Shown: positions 8,873-16,942, counted from the stretch's first letter. The stretch is 19,796 bases of DNA from an uncultured Gammaproteobacteria bacterium (GCA_913051905.1 CAJXBY010000033.1:1-19796); one strand, 5' to 3'. A program made the numbers and translations. The notes: generated from the letters alone by a model not told the origin.

Positions 8873-10153
8873 ATGACGGAAGCTGCCAAGATAATGAGTG
8901 ATATCCCGGCTTATGTGCGCGCATTTGGCGTCGCGGCGCGTGAGGCTGCCAGAATACTGGCGACTGTGCCTACCCGGCAGAAGAACGACGCGTTGCTGGC
9001 GATGGCGGAAGGTACAGCGGATAACGAAGCGCAGATTCTTTCAGCGAACCGGCTGGATATGGAAGCGGGAGAAAGCAGCGGTCTCAGCGATGCCTTGCTG
9101 GACCGGTTGGAGTTGACCCCTGACCGTATCGCGGCCATGGCCGAGGGGTTGCGCCAGGTCGCCGCACTGCCTGATCCGGTCGGTGAGATCAGTGAACTGA
9201 CGCAGCGGCCTTCCGGTATTGAAGTGGGCCGTATGCGTGTCCCTCTGGGGGTGATCGGCATCATTTACGAGTCCCGCCCCAATGTTACGGCCGACGCAGG
9301 CAGCCTGTGCCTGAAGTCCGGTAACGCCGCCATACTACGTGGCGGGTCGGAAGCCATTCACTCCAATCTCGCCATCGCCGGAATTCTCCAGCAGGGCCTG
9401 TCCCATGCGGGTCTGCCGGAGAGCTGCATACAGGTTTTTGACAGCCCAGACCGGTCTGTCGTTGGCGAACTGCTGGCATTGCCAGAGTACATCGACGTCA
9501 TTGTTCCGCGCGGCGGCCGCAGCTTGATCGAACGTGTAAACCGTGAATCGATGATCCCGGTCATTAAACACCTTGACGGCAACTGCCACGTCTACATCGA
9601 TGATGCGGCAGATATCGAAAAGGCAGTCGCGGTCGCGTTCAACGCCAAGTGCCGGCGTTACGGTGTGTGTGGCGCAATGGAGACCCTGTTACTGGCAGAA
9701 GGCATTGCCGAGACGGTGTTACAGCGGCTTGGGCCGATGTTCAGCGAGGCAGGGGTTGAGCTTCGCGGCTGTGACCGCACCCGTGAGTTGCTGCCGCAGG
9801 CCGTGCCGGCCAAGGAAACAGATTGGGGCACGGAGTTCCTGGCACCGATACTCGCCGTGAGAATCGTTCAGGGCCTGGGTGAGGCCATCGCCCACATCGA
9901 GCAGTACGGATCCAGTCACACCGAAGCCGTGATCACCGAAGATCTTGAGACCAGTCGACGATTTCTGCGGGAGGTCGATTCCAGTTCGGTTATGGTCAAC
10001 GCCTCGACACAGTTTGCCGACGGATTCGAATACGGTCTAGGGGCGGAAATCGGGATCAGCACAGACAAGCTGCATGCGCGTGGCCCGGTGGGGCTTGAGG
10101 GCCTGACCACGCGTAAGTTTATCGTCTTCGGTACTGGCAGCGTACGATCCTGA
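8873..10153 (+). CDS. proA: Gamma-glutamyl phosphate reductase
   Basis: ProA reduces gamma-glutamyl phosphate to glutamate semialdehyde with NADPH, the second step of proline synthesis. The 426-aa product is slightly longer than E. coli ProA (417). It belongs to the aldehyde dehydrogenase superfamily. IYESRPNVT and [11 protein letters not shown] are the family signatures in the cofactor domain. The catalytic Cys266 is in [12 protein letters not shown], where many homologues read YGVCNAMETLL. The C-terminal [14 protein letters not shown] motif reads [11 protein letters not shown]. The start is taken at ATG 8873. An in-frame ATG at 8894 (MSDIPAYV), preceded by GGAAG at 8878-8882, would shorten it by 7 residues. 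proB is not in the window. Confidence 0.95.
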   Translation: MTEAAKIMSDIPAYVRAFGVAAREAARILATVPTRQKNDALLAMAEGTADNEAQILSANRLDMEAGESSGLSDALLDRLELTPDRIAAMAEGLRQVAALPDPVGEISELTQRPSGIEVGRMRVPLGVIGIIYESRPNVTADAGSLCLKSGNAAILRGGSEAIHSNLAIAGILQQGLSHAGLPESCIQVFDSPDRSVVGELLALPEYIDVIVPRGGRSLIERVNRESMIPVIKHLDGNCHVYIDDAADIEKAVAVAFNAKCRRYGVCGAMETLLLAEGIAETVLQRLGPMFSEAGVELRGCDRTRELLPQAVPAKETDWGTEFLAPILAVRIVQGLGEAIAHIEQYGSSHTEAVITEDLETSRRFLREVDSSSVMVNASTQFADGFEYGLGAEIGISTDKLHARGPVGLEGLTTRKFIVFGTGSVRS

Positions 10154-10199
10154 CTTCATTCGGAGTGCTGCCATCACCACGGAAGGGTCGAACGCAATC

Positions 10200-10829
10200 G
10201 TGGGTGTCTTCGGGGGCACATTTGATCCGATCCACCTGGGCCACCTGCGTACTGTTGCGGCGGTCAAGCATTACCTGGCCATGCAGAGAGTGCTTTTCGT
10301 ACCGGCGTCCATGCCCCCGCTTCGCGACCCGCCGGCGGCAGCTCCCCATCAACGGTTGGAGATGGTGCGGATTGCGGTCCAGAATGTCGCCGGTTTCGAA
10401 CTCGATGCGCGGGAAGTGACCCGCTCCGGGCCATCCTATACGGTGCTGACCCTGGAAGAACTGCGTTCGGAATACCCCGGGGTACCGCTGTGTCTGATCC
10501 TGGGGCTGGACGCCTTCCTGAAGCTGCCGCAGTGGCACCGGTGGCAGGAGCTGTTAGGGCTTGCTCACGTGGCACTGATGCAAAGACCCGGCTGGCAGAT
10601 GCCCGAAGATCCGCTCCCGGACTGGTGGTCCCGTGCTCTCATCGATCACCCAAGACAGATGAGCTCTGAGCTGGCCGGGCGCATCCTGCCGGTCGACGTA
10701 CCCGCTGTCGACATCTCTTCCACCGATCTGCGTGACAGGCTGCGCGCCGGTCTTCCCGTTGCTGATCACCTGCCAGATCGCGTTCAGCAATACATTAAGG
10801 AGAATCGACTCTATGGTTGCTGCGGCTGA
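10200..10829 (+). CDS. nadD: Nicotinate-nucleotide adenylyltransferase
   Basis: NadD joins nicotinate mononucleotide and ATP to form deamido-NAD in NAD synthesis. The 209-aa product begins MGVFGGTFDPIHLGHLR, which carries the nucleotidyltransferase signature with HxGH at His12-His15. The second signature, ISSTDLR, lies near the C-terminus. The start is GTG at 10200, exactly where family members begin, with GGAAGGG at 10181-10187 as a rather distant ribosome site. It lies 46 nt after proA, and its last 17 nt overlap rsfS. The proA-nadD-rsfS-rlmH order is widely conserved in gammaproteobacteria. Confidence 0.95.
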   Translation: MGVFGGTFDPIHLGHLRTVAAVKHYLAMQRVLFVPASMPPLRDPPAAAPHQRLEMVRIAVQNVAGFELDAREVTRSGPSYTVLTLEELRSEYPGVPLCLILGLDAFLKLPQWHRWQELLGLAHVALMQRPGWQMPEDPLPDWWSRALIDHPRQMSSELAGRILPVDVPAVDISSTDLRDRLRAGLPVADHLPDRVQQYIKENRLYGCCG

Positions 10830-11208
10830 AGGTTCCCGATTGAGTGTCCAACAGTTGAAACAAGCCGTTGTCACTGCGCTCGAAGATGCCAAGGGCCGTG
10901 ACATTCGTGAGCTGGATGTACGCGCCCTGACAGATATCACGGACTGGATGGTACTGGCTAGCGGTACGTCGAGTCGGCATGTGCTGGCACTTGCCGATAG
11001 CGTCCGGACCAAGATTAAACACCACGATATTGCACCACTCAGTACTGAAGGGGAATCGACCGGAGATTGGGTTTTGCTGGATTACGGTGACGTTGTGGTT
11101 CACGTCATGCTTCCCGATGCCCGCACCTTTTATGATCTGGAAGGCCTGTGGGATGATCGTCTTGGCCGGATGGTCCAGTTGAAACGCGAAGGCCAGTCCG
11201 ACAGCTGA
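10813..11208 (+). CDS. rsfS: Ribosomal silencing factor RsfS
   Basis: RsfS (YbeB/Iojap family) binds ribosomal protein uL14 on the large subunit and blocks joining of the subunits, which slows translation in poor conditions. The 131-aa product has the core TDITDWMVLASGTSSRHVLALADSV and the later DWVLLDYGDVVVHVM..ARTFYDLEGLW, both typical. The ATG at 10813 is chosen because AAGGAG at 10797-10802 stands 10 nt before it and the family's helix starts soon after. A longer reading from GTG 10732 would lie largely inside nadD. The start lies within nadD, so the two are likely translationally coupled. rlmH begins 4 nt downstream. Confidence 0.93.
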   Translation: MVAAAEGSRLSVQQLKQAVVTALEDAKGRDIRELDVRALTDITDWMVLASGTSSRHVLALADSVRTKIKHHDIAPLSTEGESTGDWVLLDYGDVVVHVMLPDARTFYDLEGLWDDRLGRMVQLKREGQSDS

Positions 11209-11212
11209 TCCT

Positions 11213-11710
11213 ATGCGGCTGCTGCTGATTGCTGTCGGCCGCCGCATGCCGGACTGGGTAAAGGACGGATACGATGACTATGCGCGGCGGCTACGTGGGT
11301 CCTTAAGACTGGACCTTGTGGAGGTCGATGCCGGTAGACGGACGAGAAATGCCGATATCGGAAAACTGATTCGCGAGGAGGGTGACAGACTGCTTGGCTG
11401 CGTACCCAGCGGCAGTCGGGTGATTGCACTTGACCCCCGCGGGGGGCAGTTTGACACCGTAGCCCTGTCCATGAAACTCGGGCGCTGGATAGATGAATCC
11501 CAGGACGTGTCGCTGCTGATCGGGGGCCCGGATGGACTGTCCGAAGAGGTCCTGTCACAGTGCGATGAATGCTGGTCCCTGTCTGCGTTGACCTTTGCCC
11601 ACCCGCTGGTCAGAGTGGTCGTTGCCGAACAGGTCTATAGAATGGTCAGTATTCTGAACGGGTCGCCTTACCATCGCGGTGGTCGGCCCGGTAGGAAGAA
11701 ATCACCATGA
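11213..11710 (+). CDS. rlmH: 23S rRNA (pseudouridine-1915-N3)-methyltransferase RlmH
   Basis: RlmH is a SPOUT methyltransferase that methylates pseudouridine 1915 in helix 69 of 23S rRNA on the assembled ribosome. The 165-aa product starts MRLLLIAVGRRMPDWV. It has the SAM-binding knot motif LLIGGPDGLS (101-110), FAHPLVRVVVAEQVYR and the usual end ILNGSPYHR (to 155). E. coli RlmH is 155 aa and ends at the YHR. Here ten more, basic residues (GGRPGRKKSP) follow before the stop, and the stop overlaps the maf start as ATGA (11707-11710). Translation of the two is therefore likely coupled. Confidence 0.94.
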   Translation: MRLLLIAVGRRMPDWVKDGYDDYARRLRGSLRLDLVEVDAGRRTRNADIGKLIREEGDRLLGCVPSGSRVIALDPRGGQFDTVALSMKLGRWIDESQDVSLLIGGPDGLSEEVLSQCDECWSLSALTFAHPLVRVVVAEQVYRMVSILNGSPYHRGGRPGRKKSP

Positions 11711-12321
11711 CCGGCCGAATCTGCCTTGCATCGGCGTCCTCCAGACGTGAGGCCTTGTTACGACAAATAGGGGTGCCTTTCTGGGTGCTACCTGTGGATC
11801 TGGATGAGTCCATCCTTTCCGGCGAGTCACCGACAGCCTTGGTGAAACGCCTTGCCCTGGCTAAAGCCCGTGGGGCCCACACTTCGATGACGGAAAGCGA
11901 CTTGGAGATCACGCCGGTGCTGGGCGCCGACACCACAGTTGTCGTCGATGAGAACATTCTGGGGAAACCTGGCTCCCGGTCGGAGGCGGTCTTGATGCTA
12001 ACCCGGTTGTCGGGGCGTAGCCACCAGGTCTTCACCGGGATCGCGCTGGTGACCGATCAAGCGACCCAGGTCGAGGTCGTCATCAGCACGGTCACCTTTG
12101 CCAGTCTAGCCGGTGATCAGATCGAGGCCTACTGTGATACCGGTGAGCCTTTCGGCAAGGCGGGAGCCTACGCCATACAGGGAATAGCCGCATCTTTCGT
12201 ACGGCACATCTCCGGCAGTTATTCCGGCATTGTCGGTCTGCCGCTGTACGAGACCAGCCGCTTGTTGCGCCGATTCGGTCTGAGCGGGCCGATCTCGTCA
12301 CAGGACGATCAAGATGAGTGA
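11707..12321 (+). CDS. yhdE: Maf nucleotide pyrophosphatase, YhdE type (dTTP/UTP)
   Basis: Maf proteins hydrolyse non-canonical and some canonical nucleoside triphosphates to monophosphates. The YhdE branch prefers dTTP, UTP and modified forms. The 204-aa product begins MTGRICLASASSRREALL; the usual SxSPRR reads SASSRR, with Ser in place of Pro. GADTTVVVDENILGKP (Asp75) is the metal/base motif. The C-terminal AGAYAIQGIAASFVRHISGSYSGIVGLPL matches YhdE rather than YceF. In E. coli yhdE is also next to rng. It shares 4 nt with rlmH and 8 nt with rng, so it is in the operon core. Confidence 0.92.
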   Translation: MTGRICLASASSRREALLRQIGVPFWVLPVDLDESILSGESPTALVKRLALAKARGAHTSMTESDLEITPVLGADTTVVVDENILGKPGSRSEAVLMLTRLSGRSHQVFTGIALVTDQATQVEVVISTVTFASLAGDQIEAYCDTGEPFGKAGAYAIQGIAASFVRHISGSYSGIVGLPLYETSRLLRRFGLSGPISSQDDQDE

Positions 12322-13813
12322 AGAGCTGCTGGTCAATGTGACACCGCAGGAGACCCGCGTTGCTGTTATCGAGAACGGCAGCCTGCAGGAGGTGCAGGTC
12401 GAGCGTACCAGCCATCGCGGGTACGTCGGAAATATTTACAAAGGACGGGTGGTCAGGGTGTTGCCCGGGATGCAGGCCGTTTTTGTCGATATCGGGCTGC
12501 AACGGACCGCGTTCCTGCATGCCGCGGATATGGTTGCGCAGCGCGCTGACAGGACCCCCGGTGCCAGACAAACCGAATTCGGACACGGCATGCCATCGCC
12601 CCTCCTCGACATTGTCAGCCTGGCGCACGAGGGTCAGGAACTCGTGGTGCAGGTGACCAAAGACCCCATTGGTAGCAAAGGTGCGAGGCTCACCACCCAG
12701 CTTTCGCTGCCCTCGCGCCATCTCGTGCTGTTGCCGGGCTCAGATCATCTGGGGGTATCCCAACGCATACAAGACGCCGAGGAGCGTGACAGGCTTCGGC
12801 AGGCCCTGAACGATATGCTGCAGCGGAACCCGGTAGCCGGCGGGTTGATCGTGCGCACCGTTGCTGAATCGCTCGACGTCACGGATCTGACCGCTGATCT
12901 CGTTTTCCTTGAACGCAGCTGGCGGCGCATTGAGGCGAGAATCCCGGAGACAAAGCCGGGTGACCTGATCCACGGCGACCTGCCGTTGATACTGCGCATG
13001 GTCCGGGATCTTGCCAGCAGTACTGTGGGAAAGGTCCGGGTCGATTCCCAGGAATCATTCGATTCTATCCGGCGCTTTGCTAACGAACTGATTCCAGAAG
13101 TAACACCACGAATCGAGCATTACCGCGGAGAGCAGCCGATATTCGACCTTTACTCGATTGAGGAAGAGATCCAGCGGGCGCTGAATCGTACGGTGCACCT
13201 TAAGTCGGGTGGTGTGCTGATCGTTGATCAGACGGAAGCCATGACCACCATCGACGTAAATACCGGCGCATTTGTCGGGCACCGCAATCTCGAAGACACA
13301 ATATTCAGGACCAACCTGGAAGCGGCCCAGTCGATCGCCCGGCAACTCCGGCTGCGGAATATCGGCGGTATCGTGATTGTCGATTTTATCGACATGGCAG
13401 ATGAAGAACACCGGCGCCAGGTGATGCGGGCGCTGGAGCGTTCGCTTTCCAGAGACCGCACGCCCTGCAGCATCACCCAGATGTCGCTTCTAGGGCTGGT
13501 CGAGATTACCCGAAAGCGAACCCGTGAGAGTCTGGAACGAATGATGACCGAACCCTGTCGGGTGTGTGACGGCCGGGGTATACAGAAAACACCGCAGACA
13601 GTCTGCTACGAAATATTCCGCGAGGTGGTCCGTCAGTCGCGGGCTTTTGATGCCAAAGCCCACATGATTCTGGCAGCCCAGGGGGTGATCGATATGCTGA
13701 TTGCCGAGGAAGCTAATGCGCTTGCGGATCTTCAGGCCTTCATCGGTCGGCCCGTTCAACTGCAGGTGGAGCCAGCTTACTCTCAGGAAATCTATGACGT
13801 GGTGCTGATGTGA
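12314..13813 (+). CDS. rng: Ribonuclease G
   Basis: RNase G is a 5'-end-sensing endonuclease that matures 16S rRNA at its 5' end and degrades some mRNAs. The 499-aa product (E. coli 489) has the N-terminal MSEELLVNVTPQETRVAVIE start. An S1 domain (about 36-125, RGYVGNIYKGRVVRVLPGMQ) follows, then the 5'-sensor region and the DNase I-like catalytic domain. Asp314 (TIDVNTG) and Asp357 (IVDFIDM), 43 apart, correspond to the Mg-binding aspartates of RNase E. The Zn-link is CRVCDG (Cys415, Cys418). There is no long C-terminal scaffold, so this is RNase G rather than RNase E. The start overlaps maf by 8 nt, and the stop overlaps the next gene. Confidence 0.95.
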   Translation: MSEELLVNVTPQETRVAVIENGSLQEVQVERTSHRGYVGNIYKGRVVRVLPGMQAVFVDIGLQRTAFLHAADMVAQRADRTPGARQTEFGHGMPSPLLDIVSLAHEGQELVVQVTKDPIGSKGARLTTQLSLPSRHLVLLPGSDHLGVSQRIQDAEERDRLRQALNDMLQRNPVAGGLIVRTVAESLDVTDLTADLVFLERSWRRIEARIPETKPGDLIHGDLPLILRMVRDLASSTVGKVRVDSQESFDSIRRFANELIPEVTPRIEHYRGEQPIFDLYSIEEEIQRALNRTVHLKSGGVLIVDQTEAMTTIDVNTGAFVGHRNLEDTIFRTNLEAAQSIARQLRLRNIGGIVIVDFIDMADEEHRRQVMRALERSLSRDRTPCSITQMSLLGLVEITRKRTRESLERMMTEPCRVCDGRGIQKTPQTVCYEIFREVVRQSRAFDAKAHMILAAQGVIDMLIAEEANALADLQAFIGRPVQLQVEPAYSQEIYDVVLM

Positions 13814-14181
13814 CGGGACGGACCGCCGTTCACTGGTTATTGTGTGCGGTCCTGATCCTCGTACCGAGTCTGATCGCTGCGCAGAGTGTTCCGGACGTGC
13901 TGCTCGAACACGTCATCCACCACGATGATTGGCCGCAGCAGCGCAATACCGAAACCGTGCTGTCACTGACCGCGGTCCAAGGCCTGCTTGATACGTATCA
14001 GGAAGATAAGAGGCACAAAATCACGATCCGTCACCCGGGCGGTGATTATGGCGACGCCTGGGCACAGGAACTGCGCGACTGGCTGGTCGCGTTGGGCATT
14101 CCATCAGGCCAGATGCTGTTGGAGCCGGGTTCCGGGGGACAGGACCGCATCGTCCTGTTGCTCGAGGCGACCGATCCCTGA
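13810..14181 (+). CDS. Small exported protein of unknown function, coupled to rng
   Basis: I do not recognise this 123-residue product. It starts at GTG 13810, which overlaps the rng stop as GTGA, so it is probably translated from the same message. A Sec signal peptide is clear: a basic/polar start, a hydrophobic core LLCAVLILVPSLIAA, and a likely cut after IAA before QS. The mature part of about 99 residues has no Cys. It includes LSLTAVQGLLDTYQEDKRHKI and a charged C-terminal half ending DRIVLLLEATDP. The pattern (strand, helix with ELRDWLVALGI, strand) loosely recalls a truncated OmpA/MotB-like fold, where TIRHPGGDYGDAWAQELRDWL would replace the usual peptidoglycan-binding loop, but the match is weak. 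In many relatives rng is followed by the large yhdP gene, which is not here. Confidence 0.7.
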   Translation: MTGRTAVHWLLCAVLILVPSLIAAQSVPDVLLEHVIHHDDWPQQRNTETVLSLTAVQGLLDTYQEDKRHKITIRHPGGDYGDAWAQELRDWLVALGIPSGQMLLEPGSGGQDRIVLLLEATDP

Positions 14182-14228
14182 GTGCCCGGCATTTTCCGGC
14201 AGGAGACGGTTCTCTCTGAAGCGTCCTT

Positions 14229-14708
14229 TTAGATAAAGAGATTTACTCCCGCTTCACCAGCGTGCTCGAAATAGGTCGCTGCACCTCCGATATCGATGTC
14301 GTCAATAAAATCTTCGCGGCGCATGTCAAATAGATCGATGGTCATCTGACAGCCTATCATCCTGACGCCGGCTTCCAGGCAGAGACTGCGCAGTTCTTCG
14401 ACCGAGGCCACACCTTTGGATTTGATGGTGTTTTTCATCATGGTGGTCATGGCTGTTTCCATGCCCGGAATGGTTGTGCCCAGAACAGGAAACCAGTTGT
14501 TCATTCCCATCGGCATCGGCATTCCGGGGTTGCCCAAGGGGCTGACTTTCAGGTTGAGTTCCTTTTTCAACAGTTGAAGGCCGTAAAACGTAAAAAACAT
14601 GGTGACCTCGTAGCCCAGCGCCGCTGCCGTCGAAGAAAGGATGAAGGGCGGATAAGCCCAGTCGAGTGTGCCTTTGCTTGAGATGATCGTGAGCCGTTTG
14701 GAACTCAT
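14229..14708 (-). CDS. dsrE2: DsrE2-like sulfur-transfer protein (DsrE/F/H-like family)
   Basis: The family carries sulfane sulfur on a cysteine and passes it to or from TusA in the cytoplasm of sulfur oxidisers. The 159-aa product has the fold-typical start (LTIISSKGTLDW), a hydrophobic patch at about 19-48 (PPFILSSTAAALGYEVTMFF), a Met/Gly/Pro-rich middle (PGMPMPMGMNNW) and Cys110 and Cys120. Cys120 sits in GCQMTIDLF, the characteristic DsrE2 active-site motif. The hydrophobic patch may hold the protein at the membrane, as suggested for other DsrE2 proteins. AAGGAG precedes the start on this strand. It follows tusA by 72 nt. The familiar rhodanese of rhd-tusA-dsrE2 clusters is not next to it. 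It converges on the rng operon across 47 nt. Confidence 0.87.
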   Translation of the reverse strand: MSSKRLTIISSKGTLDWAYPPFILSSTAAALGYEVTMFFTFYGLQLLKKELNLKVSPLGNPGMPMPMGMNNWFPVLGTTIPGMETAMTTMMKNTIKSKGVASVEELRSLCLEAGVRMIGCQMTIDLFDMRREDFIDDIDIGGAATYFEHAGEAGVNLFI

Positions 14709-14780
14709 GCCGAATCTCCTTGTTTACTGTACTGCGGCCCGGGCAACAATCGATCGCCGACCAGATGACGACCGGGGTGC

Positions 14781-15014
14781 TTAGGAGTTTTTTTTCATCA
14801 GAAAGTGGAACTCCCCGTCGACTTCCGAAGAATCCAGAAGCTCATTGCCGGTCTGGGTGGCAAAGGCTTCGAAATCCTTGACCGATCCCGGGTCGGTTGC
14901 CATGATCTTGAGTACTTCCCCGCTGTTCATTCCATTGAGGGTCTTTTTCGCTCTCAAGATCGGAAGCGGACAATTGAGCCCTCGGGCATCGAGTTCCTGA
15001 TCAAAGTGAGTCAT
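14781..15014 (-). CDS. tusA: Sulfur carrier protein TusA
   Basis: TusA holds a persulfide on a conserved cysteine and relays sulfur, for tRNA thiolation and, in sulfur oxidisers, between dissimilatory sulfur enzymes. From the ATG at 15012-15014 the product is 77 aa, normal for the family. DARGLNCPLPILRAKK carries the CPxP motif with Cys15. The family core continues with GEVLKIMATDPGSVKDFEAFATQTGNELL, and the end is basic (MKKNS). A longer in-frame reading to 15197 exists, but its extra 61 residues do not look like protein of this family. AAGG about 10 nt upstream serves as a modest ribosome site. Pairing with dsrE2 points to sulfur oxidation rather than only tRNA modification. Confidence 0.93.
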   Translation of the reverse strand: MTHFDQELDARGLNCPLPILRAKKTLNGMNSGEVLKIMATDPGSVKDFEAFATQTGNELLDSSEVDGEFHFLMKKNS

Positions 15015-15330
15015 GACTGTGTGCCTTAGGTTATGTGGAAAAATTTCTGCCAAATCAACGATCCGGTTGGACCGGATTTTCGGTCGGGAATATCCTGTAC
15101 GGTAGGGTCCCCGGTCCGTTAATTCGAGTGTACTCCTAAACCCAGTCATCCTCCCACAGGTATGGCGGAGAGCCAACGAGAAATACTGATCTAACAATCA
15201 GAATCACTGATATTCCGGCGTCTGGTCTGAATTCGAGAGCCGAATCTGCCGGCAAACCGTACTCGTTTTCCCGGGAGACAGTGTGGCCGGTAGATACGGG
15301 AAGAGGAGTCTGACGGGTTAAAATCTGCCG
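15015..15330. other. Divergent intergenic region between tusA and bepA
   Basis: These 316 nt hold the leaders and presumably the promoters of two divergent genes. I see no convincing gene; short frames on both strands lack family signal. Small inverted repeats are visible: CCGGT-TGG-ACCGG and GACCG-GATTTT-CGGTC between 15063 and 15086, and CTGAT-CTAACA-ATCAG near 15188-15203. I found no promoter pair here good enough to call. A TTGATT/CATAAC pair on the minus strand lies too close to the tusA start. Confidence 0.4.
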
Positions 15331-16788
15331 ATGCGCTTTCAATCCAGCAGCCCCATCGGGCACCGTTGGGCCCGGCTGGTATTCGTGGCTGCGGTGTTCG
15401 GTATGGGATCGCCTGCACTGGGTGATAAACATCTCCCGGGTCTGGGTGATTCAATGCTGGAGGTTTCGATATCGGCCGCTGAGAAGGCCACTGGCCGGGA
15501 ATTCATACGCCAGGCGCGCAGCCGTTTCCGGTTCGTGGACGACCCGCTGGTTCTCGAGGTGTTACAGCAGATTGGGGGCCGGCTGTCGTCGACACTGACC
15601 GGTGATACACACAGCCTCTCGTTTCACCTGATCGAAAATCCCCAGCTGAATGCTTTTGCAGGCCCTGGGGGACATATCGGCGTGTTCACGGGCCTCTTCA
15701 CGGCGACCGAAAGCGAGGCCGAGCTCGCTTCGGTCATTGCCCACGAAATGGCGCACGTTACCCAGCGCCATCTCCCGCGGATGATTGCAAGGGCCCAGCA
15801 ACGGCAGCTACCCGCGACTGCGGGGATACTTGCGGCCATCCTTTTAGGCGGACAGGCCGGTGCTGCGACCCTGGCTGCGACCAACGCTGCCGCAATTTCG
15901 GATCAGCTGAGTTACACGCGGGCCTTTGAGCGCGAAGCCGATGCACTGGGCCTGAAAATTCTGAACGCAGCGGGGTATGATCCCGAAGCCATGGCCCGGT
16001 TCCTTCAGCGGCTGGCACAGAGCAGCCGGTTTCAGGACACCGAAGTTCCAGAGTACTTCAGAACCCACCCCCTGTCGTCGCATCGAATTGCCGAGATGGA
16101 AGGCCGGACCGTGAATTACTCTCCGGTCGCAGAAAAGCCTTCAGCGAGTTTTCTACACGCCCAGGCTCGGATCGCTGCACTCTACAGCGATGATCCGGAA
16201 CGCGCATTGGACGAGTTTCGCCACAGGATCGCTTCTGACACCGGTGCCGCAGCTCGCGCCGCCCGCTATGGATTGGCGCTCGCGGCGTTAAAGACCGGGG
16301 CGTTCGACGAGGCCGTCATGCACTCCCGGCGACTGCGGGAAAGTGATCCCGCCGAACGTTTTTATCTTGTTGGGCTGGCCGAGTCCCACCAGGCGTTGGG
16401 TGATTTTACTTCGGCTTTGCGCGTACTCGCTGGCAGTTATCCAGCGGATATCGACGATCCTGTTCTCTCGAGTTACTATGCGGACGCGCTGCTCAAGGTG
16501 GGAAAACCGGAACAGGCCAAGCCTGTGATCCGATCTGGTTTGCGGGCCGCACCGGATAGCCTTGTCCTGTTTCAGCTCCTGGCCCGGGCCGAGGGGGAAC
16601 TGGGGCGCCTGGCCGAGTCCTTTCAGGCGCTGGCGGAAACACACTACCTCTCCGGAGACTTGGGCCTTGCACTGGAAAAGCTGGACCTTGCGCTTCAACA
16701 CTCGGGAAGCAGTTCCTACCTCAAAGCGAGTATCACGGCTCGGGAGACCGAACTACAGCGGGAATGGGACAATCAGAAAACCCGTTAG
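15331..16788 (+). CDS. bepA: Periplasmic M48 metalloprotease/chaperone, BepA type
   Basis: BepA (YfgC) works in the periplasm on outer-membrane protein assembly, helping LptD mature and degrading stalled substrates. The 485-aa product has a signal peptide (hydrophobic LVFVAAVFGMGSPALG, likely cut after ALG). The M48 domain has the zinc site HEMAH (138-142), with Glu202 in EREAD as the third ligand. The segment THPLSSHRIAEM is also typical. The C-terminal half (about 270-480) is helical and fits TPR repeats, with recurring pairs such as LALAALKTGAFDEAV and LGRLAESFQALAETH. The length matches E. coli BepA (487). It is divergent from tusA and about 220 nt upstream of soxX, so it is likely transcribed apart from sox. 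lptE in this window encodes a partner of its usual substrate. Confidence 0.9.
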   Translation: MRFQSSSPIGHRWARLVFVAAVFGMGSPALGDKHLPGLGDSMLEVSISAAEKATGREFIRQARSRFRFVDDPLVLEVLQQIGGRLSSTLTGDTHSLSFHLIENPQLNAFAGPGGHIGVFTGLFTATESEAELASVIAHEMAHVTQRHLPRMIARAQQRQLPATAGILAAILLGGQAGAATLAATNAAAISDQLSYTRAFEREADALGLKILNAAGYDPEAMARFLQRLAQSSRFQDTEVPEYFRTHPLSSHRIAEMEGRTVNYSPVAEKPSASFLHAQARIAALYSDDPERALDEFRHRIASDTGAAARAARYGLALAALKTGAFDEAVMHSRRLRESDPAERFYLVGLAESHQALGDFTSALRVLAGSYPADIDDPVLSSYYADALLKVGKPEQAKPVIRSGLRAAPDSLVLFQLLARAEGELGRLAESFQALAETHYLSGDLGLALEKLDLALQHSGSSSYLKASITARETELQREWDNQKTR

Positions 16789-16899
16789 GGTCCGTATCAG
16801 GGAACAGAATTCTCCCCGATTCGACGTGCCGCTGGATCGTGATCAACTGCCTTTACGTCGCTATAAAAAACTTTTGATGCAGGCCCTACCGGGTGGGGA

Positions 16900-16928
16900 T
16901 TGCCTTCGTTCAAACGAGCGGTTAAAAG
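16900..16928 (+). promoter_or_regulatory. Candidate promoter for soxXYZA
   Basis: TTGCCT (16900-16905) and TAAAAG (16923-16928) are 17 nt apart, each matching consensus at 4 of 6 positions. Transcription would start near 16935, leaving about 73 nt before soxX. A stronger single -10-like box, TATAAA at 16862-16867, lies upstream but its -35 partner is poor (GTGATC). I therefore call only a probable promoter region between bepA and soxX. Confidence 0.35.
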
Positions 16929-16942
16929 ATCGTCTAGTTTGA
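16910..16942. promoter_or_regulatory. Hyphenated inverted repeat, candidate operator before soxX
   Basis: TCAAACGAG (16910-16918) and CTAGTTTGA (16934-16942) are inverted copies with one mismatch in nine, separated by 15 nt. The repeat spans the candidate -10 box and start point. No T-run follows, so it is not a good terminator for bepA. Sox operons of other bacteria are controlled by an ArsR-type repressor, SoxR, but I cannot tie this sequence to that protein. Confidence 0.4.

Noticed and set aside
12092..12721. Minus-strand frame (209 aa) across the maf/rng junction
   Set aside because: Both plus-strand genes are certain here, and the reverse product is not protein-like.
14182..14228. Bidirectional terminator between the convergent rng-operon tail and dsrE2
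   Set aside because: Only four-base stems with long loops can be drawn (GACG/CGTC, CCGG/CCGG), too weak to call even though a terminator is expected here.
15030..15058. Minus-strand promoter TTGATT-17-CATAAC for tusA
   Set aside because: Each box matches only 4 of 6, and the predicted start would fall within or after the ribosome site, leaving almost no leader.
15015..15197. N-terminal extension of tusA to 15197
   Set aside because: TusA proteins are about 80 aa and start near DARGLNCP. The extra 61 residues are not family-like and cover the intergenic region.
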